DNA of 64,000 nucleotides from Fundidesulfovibrio agrisoli (GTDB lineage Bacteria; Desulfobacterota; Desulfovibrionia; Desulfovibrionales; Desulfovibrionaceae), in contig NZ_JAKZKX010000001.1 in NCBI RefSeq assembly GCF_022808715.1, positions 62,001-126,000 of the forward strand, given 5' to 3'. Each line of letters opens with the position of its first letter. Position 1 is the first letter of the stretch. Position numbers and translations under genes: made by a program. Below the pieces are notes generated by a model, which saw only the letters and a program-made list of their open reading frames with translations, was not told the DNA's origin and did not search any database. Of the stretch, positions 52,925 to 63,212 are shown piece by piece.

Positions 52925-55900
52925 ATGAGGCGGACGGCAGCGACAGTCCTGCTTCTGCTGGCCGCGCTGTTCCTGGCGGCCCAGCCCGGTTGGGCCAAGA
53001 AGCCCTCGTCCCGGGCTGAAGCGCCCCAGGCGGACCCGGCCCTGCTGGCGGCCTTCGACGCCGACCCCGTGGCCGCGCTGGCCTCCCTGGGCGACAGGAG
53101 GAGCGGAACGCCCGGAGCCGCCAAGGCCGCCGCCGTGATCCAGGCCTGGTTCGAGGGCCTGGGCGCGGGCAAGGCCGGGCGGCAATCCTTCCAGATGCCC
53201 GTCAAACAGACCGGCGAGGCCGTGCTGCGGGTGGCCGGGCGCAGCGTGAGCGTGCAGCCCACGGACCTGAACGCCCTCTCCACAGATGCCGCCCCGGACA
53301 TCACCGGACCGCTCATCGACGGCGGCGCGGGCGAACTGGCGGACTTCAACGGCAAGGACGTGGCCGGGGCCATCGTGCTCATGCGCCTGGACTCCGGCAA
53401 GAACTGGATCAACGCGGCCCTGCTGGGCGCGCGCGCCGTCGTCTACGAGGACAGGCCCCTGGAGGACGGCAAACCCGCCTCCAAGGTGTTCTACCGCGAC
53501 AAGACCGAACTCACCCCCGTGCAGTTCCCCCGCTTCTGGATCGAGGGCGACCGGGCGCGGCGCGAGCTGGCCGGGGTTCTTGGCCAGACGGCCACGCTCT
53601 CCTGCGCGTCTGTTTGGCGCCAGGCCCTGCACGACAACGTCTACCTCTACATCGAAGGATCGGACCAGAACCTCGCCAGGCAGGTGGTGGCCTTCGAGGC
53701 TTTCTACGACACCCGCGCCTACGTGTCCGGGCGCGCCCCGGGCGCTGACGAGGCTGGCTCCATGGCCGCGCTTGTCCGCCTGGCTCGCAACTTCGCCCAG
53801 AACAAGCCCAAGCGCGGCGTGTTGCTGGTGGCCACCTCCGGGCACGCCCAGTCCCTGGCCGGGTGGCGCGAATTCCTGGCGGCGTTCAAGGTCAAGGGCA
53901 AGGAGCTGCGCACCCAGCGCAAGGAGCTCTCCGAGAAGCAGGAGAACGCCTCCCAGGTGCTGGCACTGCTGGAGAAGGGCCAGCACCTGGGAGGAGCTCC
54001 CCTGGGCGACCCCCTGCTGGCCCCGGGCCTGGACGTGGCGCTCAAGGACGAGGTGGACCGCGTCTCCACCCGGCTCATGCGCCTGCGCCTGGAGGGCCGC
54101 GCCGAGACCCAGCAGGAGGTGGCCGAATACTCCGACCGCCGCCAGAAGCTGCGCACGCTCAGCTGGCGCGGGGGCTTCTCCGGCCTGAACCCGGAGGAGA
54201 CGTCGCTCCTCGAAGGGCTGCTGCCCACGGTGCGCGAGCGCTACATGGACATCCAGGCCGACGCCTCCCGGCAACTGGCCGAGGTGGAGACAAGCCGGAC
54301 GCTGCGCCAGATGCTCGGCGACAGCGAGATCGTCTCGGCCGTTTCGCTGCACATCTCCAGCCACGGCGACGGCATCGGGGCCGTGAACGACGGCTGGCTC
54401 TACGCCCTCAAGCCCGAGATCAACCGGGTGCAGTCCTACTCGGGCATTTCCGGCTTCCTTACTGAGGCCGCCGCCAAGCTGGGCTACCCCAAGGATGATT
54501 TGCGCTTCGTCAACGGCTTGCGCGCCGACCGGGTGCGCCCCTGGCGCAGCTATTTCGTGGACGCGCCCCAGCTCGGCGGCGAGGTGAGCGCCATGGCCGG
54601 GCTGCTGGGGTTGACCCTGGCCACGGTCAACGACGGCAGGTTCCTCTGGGGCACCCCGCACGACCTCCCGGCGTCCGTGGACCGCGAGAACCTGCGCCGC
54701 CAGTGCGACCTGGTGGCCGGCCTTGCCGGGGCCATGGCCGACGGCGCCTGGGAGCCGCCCGCCACCATGCCGCGCAACGGCTTCGCCACCTTGAACGGCC
54801 GCGCGCGCTTCATCCGCCAGGGCGAGCTCTTCCCTGACAGGGCCGCGCCCGGGGCGGTGTTCCTGGTCTACCAGGGCGAATCCCGCTTCCTGGCCGCCGC
54901 CGGGGCCGACGGCTCTTTCAGGGTGGCCGGGCTGGCCGACGGCAAGCACGTGCTGGACAAGGCCGTGGTGGAGGGGTTCCGCTTCTCTCAGGATACGGGC
55001 GAGGCCGAGTGGGCCATCGACAAGAAGCAGACCGTCAAGGACAACTACCGCGTGCGCCTGCGCCGCCTGGTGAGCGAAACCGACCTGACCATGTTCGCCT
55101 GCCGCCAGAGCACGGGCTTCTCCGCCTTCGACCCGCGCACCTTCCGCTATTTCACCAAGCTGGAGCTGCTGGACGCCCGGCGCGAGGCCGAGCCCACGCA
55201 CTACTGGTTTTCGCGCCTGGATACCCTCAGCTCCACCTGCTTCAGCCTGTTCATGGAGCCGGGCAGCCGCTACAAGCTCATCCTCTCCGACTCGGTGTTG
55301 GCCAGGAAGATGCTCCTGCTGGACTCCACGCCGGAGAATCCCACCGGTTCGGGCTACTCGGTGGACAACTGGCCCCTGCTCTCCTGGACGGAGCTGCGCG
55401 CCGCCCGCGACATGTGGGACCTGCTGGAGCCGCGCATCGCCAACCTGGAGACCCACGGCATCTTCAACGAACGCATCCGCGAGATGCGCGACAGGGGCCG
55501 CGGCGAGCTGGACAAGGCCGAATCCCTGCGCGCGGCCAAACGCTACGACGAGGCCATGACCCAGGCCCGCTCCTCTTGGGCTTACGCCACCCGCGTCTAC
55601 AACGACGTGGAGAAGACCCAGAAGGACGTGCTCATCGGCGTGCTGTTCTACATCGCGCTGTTCATCCCCTTCGCCTACTGCATGGAGCGCCTTGTCTTCT
55701 CCTTCACGGACATCCACAAGCGCATCCTCGGCTTTTTGGGCATCCTGGCCACGGTCATCGCGGTGATCTACAACGTGCACCCGGCCTTCAAGCTGACCTA
55801 CAGCCCCATGGTCGTCATCATGGCCTTCTTCATCATCGGGCTGGCCCTGCTTGTGGGCTTCATCATCATCATGCGCTTCGAGCAGGAGATGGAGGAGCTG

Positions 55901-57748
55901 CAACGCCGCTCCAAGCACGTCAAAGCCTCGGAGATCGGCAAGCTCAAGGCCTTCGCGGCCTCCTTCGCCATCGGCGTCACCAACCTGCGCCGCCGCAAGA
56001 TCCGCACCTCGCTGACCTGCGCCACCCTGGTGATCCTCACCTTCACGGTGATGAGCTTCACCTCGGTGCGCAGCGCCCGCACGGACCACGCGGTGCGCTT
56101 CTCGGAAACCAGCAGCTACCAGGGCGTGATGCTCAAGAACCTGGGCTGGAAGTCCATCCCCGTGGAGGCCGAGAACGTGCTCTCGGACCAGGCGGGGCAG
56201 GGCAGGGCGGCCCCGCGCGCGGTGATCGAGTCGCGCGACCGGGTCAGCGCCTTCGTCACCCAGGTCAGCGGGCCCAGGCGGCACGAAACCGTGCAGGGGG
56301 TGCTGGGCCTCTCCTACGCGGAGCCCGCCGTCTCCAGGATGGACCGCATCCTCACCGAGGGCCGCTGGTTCAGGGAGAACGAGCGCGAGGCGGTGCTGCT
56401 GCCCGACGCCCTGGCGGCGCGCATCGGGGCGGTGCCCGGCACCTGGGTGACGCTGTGGGGCAGGCCCTTCGAGGTGGCGGGCATATTCTCCGGCAAGGAG
56501 CTTGAGCGCGTCTCCGACCTGGACGGCGAGCCCCTGACCCCCGTGGTCTACCCCAGCGAGACAGCCGTGGAGGTCACGGAGAGCGAGAAGGAGGCCATCG
56601 ACTCCGGCGAGGACATCGTGACCTACCAGGGCCGCTACCAGCACGTGCCCGGCGAGCAGGTGGTCATCCTGCCCTATGAGACGGCCATGGGCATGGGCGG
56701 ACAGCTCAAGAGCCTGGCCCTGCAGGACGGCGCCTCCGGCGAGCTGGCCGGCAACCTGGCCGACCGCTTCGGGCTGACCATCTACGCCGGCCTGCCCGCA
56801 GGGACCTTCGTGTTCCAGTCCTCCGACACGATCAACTACGCGGGCGTGCCCAACATCATCATCCCCCTGGCCATCGCCATGCTCATCGTGCTCAACACCA
56901 TGATCGGGGCCGTGTTCGAGCGCAAACGCGAGATCGCCGTGTACACCGCCGTGGGCCTGGCCCCCACGCACGTCTCCTTCCTGTTCATCGCCGAGGCCCT
57001 GGCCTTCGCGGTGATATCCTCGGTGATGGGGTACCTGCTGGCCCAGGTGGCGGCGGAGTTCCTCTCCGGCACGTTCCTCTGGAAGGGCATGACCGCCAAC
57101 TACAGCTCTCTCTCGGGCGTGGCCGCGCTGGGCCTGGTGATTCTGGTTGTGCTGCTTTCGGTGGTCTACCCCTCGCGGGTGGCGGCCAACATCGCCATCC
57201 CGGACGTGAACCGCTCCTGGACGCTGCCCGAACCCAAGGGCAACACCATCCAGGCCGTGCTGCCCTTCCTGATGCACATCCGCGAGCAGGACTGCGCGGG
57301 CGGTTTCCTGCTGGAATACTACAAGGCCCACCAGGACGTGTCCCACGGGCTGTTCTCCACGGGCGAGGTCACGCAGGACTTCGTCTGCCCCTGGAACGAG
57401 CCGGACAAAGGCCCGCACCCCAAGGAACTCCACGGGGAGTTCTGCTCGCTGGAGTCCTGCCTGCGCATCCAGGCCCGGGTATGGCTCGCGCCCTTCGATT
57501 TCGGCATCAACCAGCGGGTGGTGATCTCCTTCACGCCCGCCATGTGGCACCCCGGCTACCTGGAGATAGAGGTGACCCTCACCCGCGAGGCGGGCGAAGC
57601 CGGGATGTGGAAGCGGCTCAACAAGGGCTTCCTGGACGACCTGCGCAAGCAGATGCTCGTCTGGCGCTCCCTGGACCAGGAGCGCCGCGACTCGTACCAG
57701 GCCAGCATCGACACAAGCACCAAAAACCCTCCGGACGCACGGGATTAG
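52925..57748 (+). CDS. M28-like pseudopeptidase fused to FtsX-type permease
   Basis: 1607 residues. Signal peptide 1-24. Residues 40-605 have the outline of a periplasmic M28 peptidase with a PA-like part, but metal ligands are altered. The AHYD site reads AFYD (259-262), GADD reads GADE (273-276), and the GGEE site reads SGHA (305-308); only the late histidine of TPHD (H579) remains. A charged helical insert fills 325-460. A beta-rich part follows (615-880). Three membrane helices lie at about 902-920, 934-949 and 962-983, another at 1027-1046, a periplasmic domain at 1050-1300, and the FtsX core at 1305-1425 (AVFERKREIAVYTAVGLAPTHV). The C-terminal ~165 residues are unidentified. It is probably the large permease of the ABC unit. 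Confidence 0.8.
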   Translation: MRRTAATVLLLLAALFLAAQPGWAKKPSSRAEAPQADPALLAAFDADPVAALASLGDRRSGTPGAAKAAAVIQAWFEGLGAGKAGRQSFQMPVKQTGEAVLRVAGRSVSVQPTDLNALSTDAAPDITGPLIDGGAGELADFNGKDVAGAIVLMRLDSGKNWINAALLGARAVVYEDRPLEDGKPASKVFYRDKTELTPVQFPRFWIEGDRARRELAGVLGQTATLSCASVWRQALHDNVYLYIEGSDQNLARQVVAFEAFYDTRAYVSGRAPGADEAGSMAALVRLARNFAQNKPKRGVLLVATSGHAQSLAGWREFLAAFKVKGKELRTQRKELSEKQENASQVLALLEKGQHLGGAPLGDPLLAPGLDVALKDEVDRVSTRLMRLRLEGRAETQQEVAEYSDRRQKLRTLSWRGGFSGLNPEETSLLEGLLPTVRERYMDIQADASRQLAEVETSRTLRQMLGDSEIVSAVSLHISSHGDGIGAVNDGWLYALKPEINRVQSYSGISGFLTEAAAKLGYPKDDLRFVNGLRADRVRPWRSYFVDAPQLGGEVSAMAGLLGLTLATVNDGRFLWGTPHDLPASVDRENLRRQCDLVAGLAGAMADGAWEPPATMPRNGFATLNGRARFIRQGELFPDRAAPGAVFLVYQGESRFLAAAGADGSFRVAGLADGKHVLDKAVVEGFRFSQDTGEAEWAIDKKQTVKDNYRVRLRRLVSETDLTMFACRQSTGFSAFDPRTFRYFTKLELLDARREAEPTHYWFSRLDTLSSTCFSLFMEPGSRYKLILSDSVLARKMLLLDSTPENPTGSGYSVDNWPLLSWTELRAARDMWDLLEPRIANLETHGIFNERIREMRDRGRGELDKAESLRAAKRYDEAMTQARSSWAYATRVYNDVEKTQKDVLIGVLFYIALFIPFAYCMERLVFSFTDIHKRILGFLGILATVIAVIYNVHPAFKLTYSPMVVIMAFFIIGLALLVGFIIIMRFEQEMEELQRRSKHVKASEIGKLKAFAASFAIGVTNLRRRKIRTSLTCATLVILTFTVMSFTSVRSARTDHAVRFSETSSYQGVMLKNLGWKSIPVEAENVLSDQAGQGRAAPRAVIESRDRVSAFVTQVSGPRRHETVQGVLGLSYAEPAVSRMDRILTEGRWFRENEREAVLLPDALAARIGAVPGTWVTLWGRPFEVAGIFSGKELERVSDLDGEPLTPVVYPSETAVEVTESEKEAIDSGEDIVTYQGRYQHVPGEQVVILPYETAMGMGGQLKSLALQDGASGELAGNLADRFGLTIYAGLPAGTFVFQSSDTINYAGVPNIIIPLAIAMLIVLNTMIGAVFERKREIAVYTAVGLAPTHVSFLFIAEALAFAVISSVMGYLLAQVAAEFLSGTFLWKGMTANYSSLSGVAALGLVILVVLLSVVYPSRVAANIAIPDVNRSWTLPEPKGNTIQAVLPFLMHIREQDCAGGFLLEYYKAHQDVSHGLFSTGEVTQDFVCPWNEPDKGPHPKELHGEFCSLESCLRIQARVWLAPFDFGINQRVVISFTPAMWHPGYLEIEVTLTREAGEAGMWKRLNKGFLDDLRKQMLVWRSLDQERRDSYQASIDTSTKNPPDARD

Positions 57749-57754
57749 CCGGAC

Positions 57755-59734
57755 ATGAAACCAAGCAGCATCCGTTTGCGCGCCGTGGCCGCGGGCCTCC
57801 TGTCCGGAGCCCTGCTGTGCCTGGCCACGCCGTACAACAACATGTACCTGGCGGCCACGCCTCTGGGCGGCGGCCACTTCCCGCTGGCCCCGTTCATCCT
57901 GTTGGTGTGCATGACCGTGTTCGTGGCCTCGCTGGCGCGCCTCACCCGCACCAAACCCCTGTTCACCGGGGCCGAACTGCTCACCGCCTGGATGCTCTGC
58001 GTGGTGGTCTCCGGCCTGGCTTACACCGGGCTCATGCGCACGTTCCTGATCAACATCACGGCCCTGGAGCACTTCGCCAGCCCAGGCAACCGCTGGGCCG
58101 AGACCCTGGCCCCGCTCATGCCCAAGGCCTGGACCGTGAGCGACCCCGCCGCCGTGGACCTGCTCTACAACGGCCTGCCCGGCGGCAGGCGGCTCGACCT
58201 GCTCCAGGTGCTGGAGGCCGTGCCCTGGAAGGCCTGGGCCGCGCCCCTGGCGGCCTGGGGCAGCTTCATCGCCTTGTGCGTGCTGGTGATGGTCTGCACG
58301 GTGAACATTTTCAGCCGCCAGTGGATCGTCAACGAGCGCATGAACTTCCCCCTGCTGCGACTGCCCTACCTCATGGAGGAGTCCTTCCAGGAGGGCAGGG
58401 TGGGGCGCTTCTTCTCGGACCGCTTCCTGCTGCTGGGTCTGGCCATTCCTGTGCTGCTGCACACCCTCAACGGCCTCTCGCTCTACCTGCCCACCGTGCC
58501 GCAGGTGCCCACCGTGCTGCTGGCCGGGCCGTATTTCGCCAAAACGGGCCTGTTCTCGGGGTTCTCCAAGCTCAAGCTCTACTTCATACCGGCCTACATC
58601 GGCTTCGCATTCCTGACTTCGCGCCAGATTTCGCTGAGCTTCTGGATGTTCTTCATCATGGGCGGGCTGCTCACGGGCGCCCTTTCCATGGTGGGGCTGC
58701 AGGTGCCCCAGTCCGCACTGGGCGTCACCTTCGGGCCGACTCTCACCCTGCCCGAGGAGACTCAGATGATCGGGGCCTACGGGGTGTTCTTCCTGTTCAT
58801 CGTCTGGCTGGCCAGGCACCACCTGCTGGAGGTTCTGCGCGACGCCTTCGGCAAGGGCCGCAGCGTACCCAAGGAGTCCGAATGGATCTCGGCCAGGGCC
58901 TCCTTCTGGGGCTTCGCTCTGGGCGGGGCTGGGCTCACGGCCTGGTGCGTCTGGTTCGGCATGCCCCTGGCCCAGACGGTGCTCCTGCTGGCGATCTTTT
59001 TGGTGGTGCTGGTGGTGGCCACGCGGGTCATCTGCCAGGGCGGCCTGGCCTATTTCACGCTCACGGCCGCGCCCATGGACGGTCTGCTGGCCGTGTTCGG
59101 CTCCGGTTTCATGGGCGGTGCGGGCCTGCTCATGGCGGCGGTGATGCAGAAGGTTCAATTCCTGGACCTGCGTGAATCCCTGATGCCCTCCTTGGTGCAC
59201 GCCTCCAAAGTGGGGGAGAACATAACGCGCAAGCGTCTCTATTTCCTGGGCATCTGCGTGGTCATCGGGGTGGGCATCGTGGCCTCGTTCGCCGCCATGC
59301 TGGTGCTTTGCCACAAGGTCGGCGTGCGCGACATGCAGGTGGAGTGGGAGACCGCCTCGGTGCTGCGCGTCTACGAGGACGTGCAGAAGCTGCTGGAGGC
59401 CCCCGTCGGCCGCAACAACTGGATTCTGGCCTTCGCCTCCGTGGGCGCGGCCGTGATGCTGGGCCTGGTGCTCTGCTTCCAGCGCTTCTACTGGTGGCCG
59501 CTGCACCCGGTGGGCTACCTGACCATGTACAGCTCCTCCATGCGTATCCTCTGGTTCAGCTTCTTCCTGGGCTGGCTGTGCAACCAGGTGACGCTGCGCT
59601 ACGGCGGGGTGGAGCTTTTCAACCGTGTGCGCATGTTCTTCATCGGCCTCATCCTGGGCGACTTCCTCATGGGCGGCGTGTTCGCGGGGGTGGGGCTGTG
59701 GATGGGGCAGAGCTACCAGGTGCTGCCGTCATGA
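57755..59734 (+). CDS. DUF6785-type polytopic membrane protein
   Basis: 659 residues with about 14 hydrophobic segments. The segment LFTGAELLTAWMLCVVVSGLAY followed by LEHFASPGNRWAETLAPLMPKAWTVSDPAAVDLLYNG matches my recollection of DUF6785-family proteins (the aSPxNRWxE and WLxVSDPxAV pattern). These are uncharacterised membrane proteins distantly resembling OPT transporters. It starts 6 bp after the M28/FtsX gene stop and ends 12 bp before the OPT-like gene. The neighbours suggest a coupled transport or envelope role; the substrate is unknown. Confidence 0.7.
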   Translation: MKPSSIRLRAVAAGLLSGALLCLATPYNNMYLAATPLGGGHFPLAPFILLVCMTVFVASLARLTRTKPLFTGAELLTAWMLCVVVSGLAYTGLMRTFLINITALEHFASPGNRWAETLAPLMPKAWTVSDPAAVDLLYNGLPGGRRLDLLQVLEAVPWKAWAAPLAAWGSFIALCVLVMVCTVNIFSRQWIVNERMNFPLLRLPYLMEESFQEGRVGRFFSDRFLLLGLAIPVLLHTLNGLSLYLPTVPQVPTVLLAGPYFAKTGLFSGFSKLKLYFIPAYIGFAFLTSRQISLSFWMFFIMGGLLTGALSMVGLQVPQSALGVTFGPTLTLPEETQMIGAYGVFFLFIVWLARHHLLEVLRDAFGKGRSVPKESEWISARASFWGFALGGAGLTAWCVWFGMPLAQTVLLLAIFLVVLVVATRVICQGGLAYFTLTAAPMDGLLAVFGSGFMGGAGLLMAAVMQKVQFLDLRESLMPSLVHASKVGENITRKRLYFLGICVVIGVGIVASFAAMLVLCHKVGVRDMQVEWETASVLRVYEDVQKLLEAPVGRNNWILAFASVGAAVMLGLVLCFQRFYWWPLHPVGYLTMYSSSMRILWFSFFLGWLCNQVTLRYGGVELFNRVRMFFIGLILGDFLMGGVFAGVGLWMGQSYQVLPS

Positions 59735-59746
59735 CGGGGTCCGGCA

Positions 59747-61702
59747 ATGTATGACGACAAAGAACTGAAAGAATACCGCGACCTTCTGGAAACCCCCACG
59801 CATTTCGAAGAGGGGTTCAACTGGAAGACCATCGCCGGGGCCATCTTCATCGGCTTCCTGATGATGCCGGGGTCCATGTACCTGAACCTGGTCATCGGCG
59901 CGGGCATCGGCCCGGCCGCGCGCTGGGTGACGATCATCCTCTTCGCCGAGGTGGCCAAGCGCGCTTATTCCGACCTCAAGCAGCAGGAGGTCTTCCTGCT
60001 GTACTACATGGCGGGCGCGGCCATGCACTCGCCATTCCAGGGCCTGCTCTGGAGCCAATACCTTGTGCAGTCGGACGCGGCCAAGATGCTGGGGCTGACC
60101 GAGTTCATCCCCTCCTGGGTGGCGCCGGGCCTGGGCTCCGAGTCGCTCTCCATCCGTACGTTCTTCCACAAGGACTGGCTCATGCCGGTGCTGCTGCTCA
60201 TCGGCTCCCAGTTGGTGCAGCGCGTGGACCACTTCGGCCTGGGCTACGCCCTGTACCGCATCACCTCCGACGTGGAGAAGCTGCCCTTCCCCATGGCTCC
60301 GGTGGGCGCGCTCGGAACCATGGCCCTGGCCGAGACCACCGAGGAGCGCAAGACCGGCTGGAAGTGGCGGGTGTTCTCCATCGGCGGGGTGATCGGCATC
60401 CTCTTCGGCGGGATATACGTGCTCTTCCCGGTGCTCTCGGGGCTCATCTTCACGGAGCCGGTGCGCCTGATCCCCATCCCCTGGATCGACCTGACGCGCC
60501 ACACCGAGGACGTGATGCCAGCCGTGGCCACGGGCCTTCAGCTTGACCTGGGGCTGGTGTTCACCGGCATGGTCCTGCCGTTCTGGGCCGTCATCGGCGG
60601 GCTCATCGGCCAGATCATCACCTTCGTGGCCAACCCCATCCTCTACGAGCACGGCATCCTGCACCGCTGGCACAAGGGCATGGGCACCGTGGACACAGTG
60701 TTCGCCAACAACTTCGACTTCTACCTGAGCTTCGGCCTGGGCCTGGGCCTGGCCATCGGCGTCATCGGCGTGTGGCAGGTGGTCAAGAGCTTCCGCAAGG
60801 GGCCGGGCGGGGTCAGCTACCGCGACGTGTTCAAGAGCCACCCCGGGCGCGGCGACATCAACTTCTGGGTCTCCATCGCCATCTACCTGGCCTCCACCGC
60901 CGCGTACGTGCTCATGTGCCGCTGGCTCGTGCCGGACTTCCCCTGGATCTTCTTCGTGCTCTACGGCTTCATCTACACCCCGGTGATCTCCTACATCACG
61001 GCGCGGATGGAAGGCATCGCGGGCCAGTTCGTGAGCCTGCCCCTGGTGCGGGAGGCCAGCTTCATTGCGGGGGCCAAGTTCTTCGGCTACCACGGCATCG
61101 AGATTTGGTACGCCCCCATCCCCATCCACAACTACGGCAAGGCCACCGTGGACTTCCGCGAGATCGAGCTCACCGGCACCAACCTGCGCGGGATCATCAA
61201 GGCCGAGATCGTGGTCTTCCCGGTGGTCATGATCGCGAGCCTGCTGTTCTCGCAGTTCATCTGGCAGCTGGCCCCCATCCCCTCGGCCAGCTACCCCTAC
61301 GCGCAGGAGCTCTGGCACCTGCAGGCCCTCAACAGTCTGCTCATGCAGACCTCCACCCTGGAGGGCAACTCCCTGTTCTTCCAGGCGCTCAATGGGGGCT
61401 ACCTGGGGGCGGGCCTGGGGCTCGGTCTGGTGACCTACGCGGTGCTGAACATGTTCGGGCTGCCCGTGCTGCTGGTCTACGGCGTGGTGCGCGGCCTGGG
61501 GCAGCACATCCCCCACGGCCTCATCCTGGAGGTGATCGGGGCCTTCCTGGGCCGGTACTACTTCCACAAGAAATACGGCAAGATGTGGCGTCAGTACGCC
61601 CCGGTGCTCCTGGCGGGGTTCTCCTGCGGCATGGGCCTCACGGGTATGTTCGCCATGGGTTGCACGCTCATCCTCAAGAGCCTGGGCAAAATGGCCTATT
61701 GA
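59747..61702 (+). CDS. OPT-like polytopic membrane transporter
   Basis: 651 residues with about 14-16 membrane segments, rich in glycine and aromatic residues. It begins with a short acidic cytoplasmic tail then WKTIAGAIFIGFLMMPGSMYLNLVIGAGIGPAARWVTI, a re-entrant pattern like OPT-family starts. Further family-like segments are SDVEKLPFPMAPVGALGTMAL and FYLSFGLGLGLAIGVIGVW. OPT-like proteins usually import oligopeptides or metal chelates; assignment here is by overall architecture rather than a decisive motif. It is the last gene of the five-gene run, followed by the rpoZ promoter. Confidence 0.65.
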   Translation: MYDDKELKEYRDLLETPTHFEEGFNWKTIAGAIFIGFLMMPGSMYLNLVIGAGIGPAARWVTIILFAEVAKRAYSDLKQQEVFLLYYMAGAAMHSPFQGLLWSQYLVQSDAAKMLGLTEFIPSWVAPGLGSESLSIRTFFHKDWLMPVLLLIGSQLVQRVDHFGLGYALYRITSDVEKLPFPMAPVGALGTMALAETTEERKTGWKWRVFSIGGVIGILFGGIYVLFPVLSGLIFTEPVRLIPIPWIDLTRHTEDVMPAVATGLQLDLGLVFTGMVLPFWAVIGGLIGQIITFVANPILYEHGILHRWHKGMGTVDTVFANNFDFYLSFGLGLGLAIGVIGVWQVVKSFRKGPGGVSYRDVFKSHPGRGDINFWVSIAIYLASTAAYVLMCRWLVPDFPWIFFVLYGFIYTPVISYITARMEGIAGQFVSLPLVREASFIAGAKFFGYHGIEIWYAPIPIHNYGKATVDFREIELTGTNLRGIIKAEIVVFPVVMIASLLFSQFIWQLAPIPSASYPYAQELWHLQALNSLLMQTSTLEGNSLFFQALNGGYLGAGLGLGLVTYAVLNMFGLPVLLVYGVVRGLGQHIPHGLILEVIGAFLGRYYFHKKYGKMWRQYAPVLLAGFSCGMGLTGMFAMGCTLILKSLGKMAY

Positions 61703-61778
61703 CGGCTTGACCGGCCGCCGGTGTTCGTCTAAAAAATTCTGTTCGTTTCGCAGGGAAGGAGATTTTGCCTCCAACCCC

Positions 61779-61806
61779 TTGACGAATCATCCCGGCTGCT
61801 TATTTT
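61779..61806 (+). promoter_or_regulatory. Candidate promoter of rpoZ-dnaJ-moaC
   Basis: TTGACG (61779-61784) and TATTTT (61801-61806) are 16 bp apart, in an AT-rich patch about 50 bp before the rpoZ start. Both hexamers match the sigma-70 consensus well. Confidence 0.55.
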
Positions 61807-61856
61807 TTGAAATCGGGCCGGTGCAACCAGCGCCGGCAGCTCATACGAGGGACCAT

Positions 61857-62084
61857 ATGGCTCGCATCACCGTTGAAGACTGCCTGGAAAAGATCAACAA
61901 CCGCTTCATGATCGTGCAGATGGCCATCAAGCGCGTTCACCAGTATCGCGAAGGCTACGACCCCCTGGTCGAATGCAACAACAAGGAAATCGTCACCTCC
62001 CTGCGCGAAATCGCGGGCGAAAAGGTGCTTCCGGCCGAATCCATCGAGGAGGCCGGGATCTACGTTCCCGAGCAGAAGCAGTAG
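61857..62084 (+). CDS. rpoZ: RNA polymerase omega subunit
   Basis: 75 residues, the normal size. MARITVEDCLEKINNRFMIVQMAIKRVHQYREG carries the conserved helix that wraps the beta-prime C terminus, followed by VECNNKEIVTSLREIAGEKV. Omega helps RNA polymerase assembly and, in many bacteria, binds ppGpp. Start at the ATG 61857; the upstream part of the frame is promoter. dnaJ follows after 6 bp. Confidence 0.95.
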   Translation: MARITVEDCLEKINNRFMIVQMAIKRVHQYREGYDPLVECNNKEIVTSLREIAGEKVLPAESIEEAGIYVPEQKQ

Positions 62085-62090
62085 CAGAAC

Positions 62091-63212
62091 ATGTCCAAGG
62101 CCGATTATTACGACGTTCTGGGTGTTCCCCGGGAGGCGACCGAGGATGAGATAAAGAAGGCCTACCGTCAGCTGGCTTTCAAATACCATCCCGACCGCAA
62201 CCCCGGCGATGCCGAGTCCGAAGCGAAGTTCAAGGAGGCCGCCGAGGCCTACGAAGTGCTGCGCGACCAGCAAAAGCGCGCCCGCTACGACCGCTTCGGC
62301 CACCAGGGCCTGGGTGACACCGGGTTCGGCGGCTTCTCCAATGCCGAGGACATCTTCAGCACCTTCTCGGACATCTTCGGGGAATTCTTCGGGTTCGCCG
62401 GCGGCGGCGCTCGCGGGCGCGGCCCCAGGCCCCAGCCCGGCAACGATCTGCGCTACGACCTTCGCGTCTCCTTCCGGGACGCGGCCAAGGGCACCGAGGC
62501 CAACCTCAAGATCCCCAAGCACGTCCCCTGCCCGGACTGCGAAGGCACCGGCGCCGCCCCGGGCACCAAGCCCGAGACATGCCGCCATTGCGGAGGCATG
62601 GGCCAGGTGCAGCAGTCCCAGGGCTTCTTCCGCATCGCCGTGGCCTGCCCGGTCTGCCGGGGCGAGGGCACGGTCATCGCCAGCCCGTGCCCGCGCTGCA
62701 AGGGCAGGGCGCTCCTGCAGGAAGTGCGTGAGCTCAAGGTGCGCATCCCCGCCGGCGTGGACGACGGCTCGCGCCTGCGCCTGCGCGGCGAGGGCGAGCC
62801 CGGCCTGCACGGCGGCCCTCCGGGCGACCTCTACGTTGTCGTCTACGTCGACGAGGACAAGACCTTCCGCCGCCAGGGGCAGGATCTCGTGGTCACCCTG
62901 GATATCGGCATGGTGCAAGCCTCCCTGGGCGACAAGGTCAAAGTGCCCACCCTCGATGGCGAGGAGACCATGGACATCCCCAAGGGCACCCAGTCCGGCG
63001 AGGTGTTCTCCCTGCGCGGCATGGGCCTGCCGCATCCCGGGCGCAACCAGCGCGGCGACCTCCTGGTGGAGGTGATCGTGCACACGCCCAGGAACCTCTC
63101 CAAGAAGCAGGAAGAGCTGCTGCGTGAGTTCCTTGAGTTGGAGAGCGGCAAGCCCCTCAACAAGGTCAAGGATTTCTTCAAGAAGGCCAAAGACAAGGCC
63201 ATGGGCTCCTGA
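62091..63212 (+). CDS. dnaJ: Chaperone protein DnaJ
   Basis: 373 residues, a type I J-protein. J domain with HPD (YHPDRNPGD) near residue 35, glycine/phenylalanine-rich region ([28 protein letters not shown]), four zinc-binding repeats ([24 protein letters not shown], and CPRCKGRA, the last deviating from CxxCxGxG at its end), then the two C-terminal substrate domains. It stimulates DnaK. It lies between rpoZ and moaC, with a one-base overlap with moaC. No grpE or dnaK is in the window. Confidence 0.95.
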   Translation: MSKADYYDVLGVPREATEDEIKKAYRQLAFKYHPDRNPGDAESEAKFKEAAEAYEVLRDQQKRARYDRFGHQGLGDTGFGGFSNAEDIFSTFSDIFGEFFGFAGGGARGRGPRPQPGNDLRYDLRVSFRDAAKGTEANLKIPKHVPCPDCEGTGAAPGTKPETCRHCGGMGQVQQSQGFFRIAVACPVCRGEGTVIASPCPRCKGRALLQEVRELKVRIPAGVDDGSRLRLRGEGEPGLHGGPPGDLYVVVYVDEDKTFRRQGQDLVVTLDIGMVQASLGDKVKVPTLDGEETMDIPKGTQSGEVFSLRGMGLPHPGRNQRGDLLVEVIVHTPRNLSKKQEELLREFLELESGKPLNKVKDFFKKAKDKAMGS

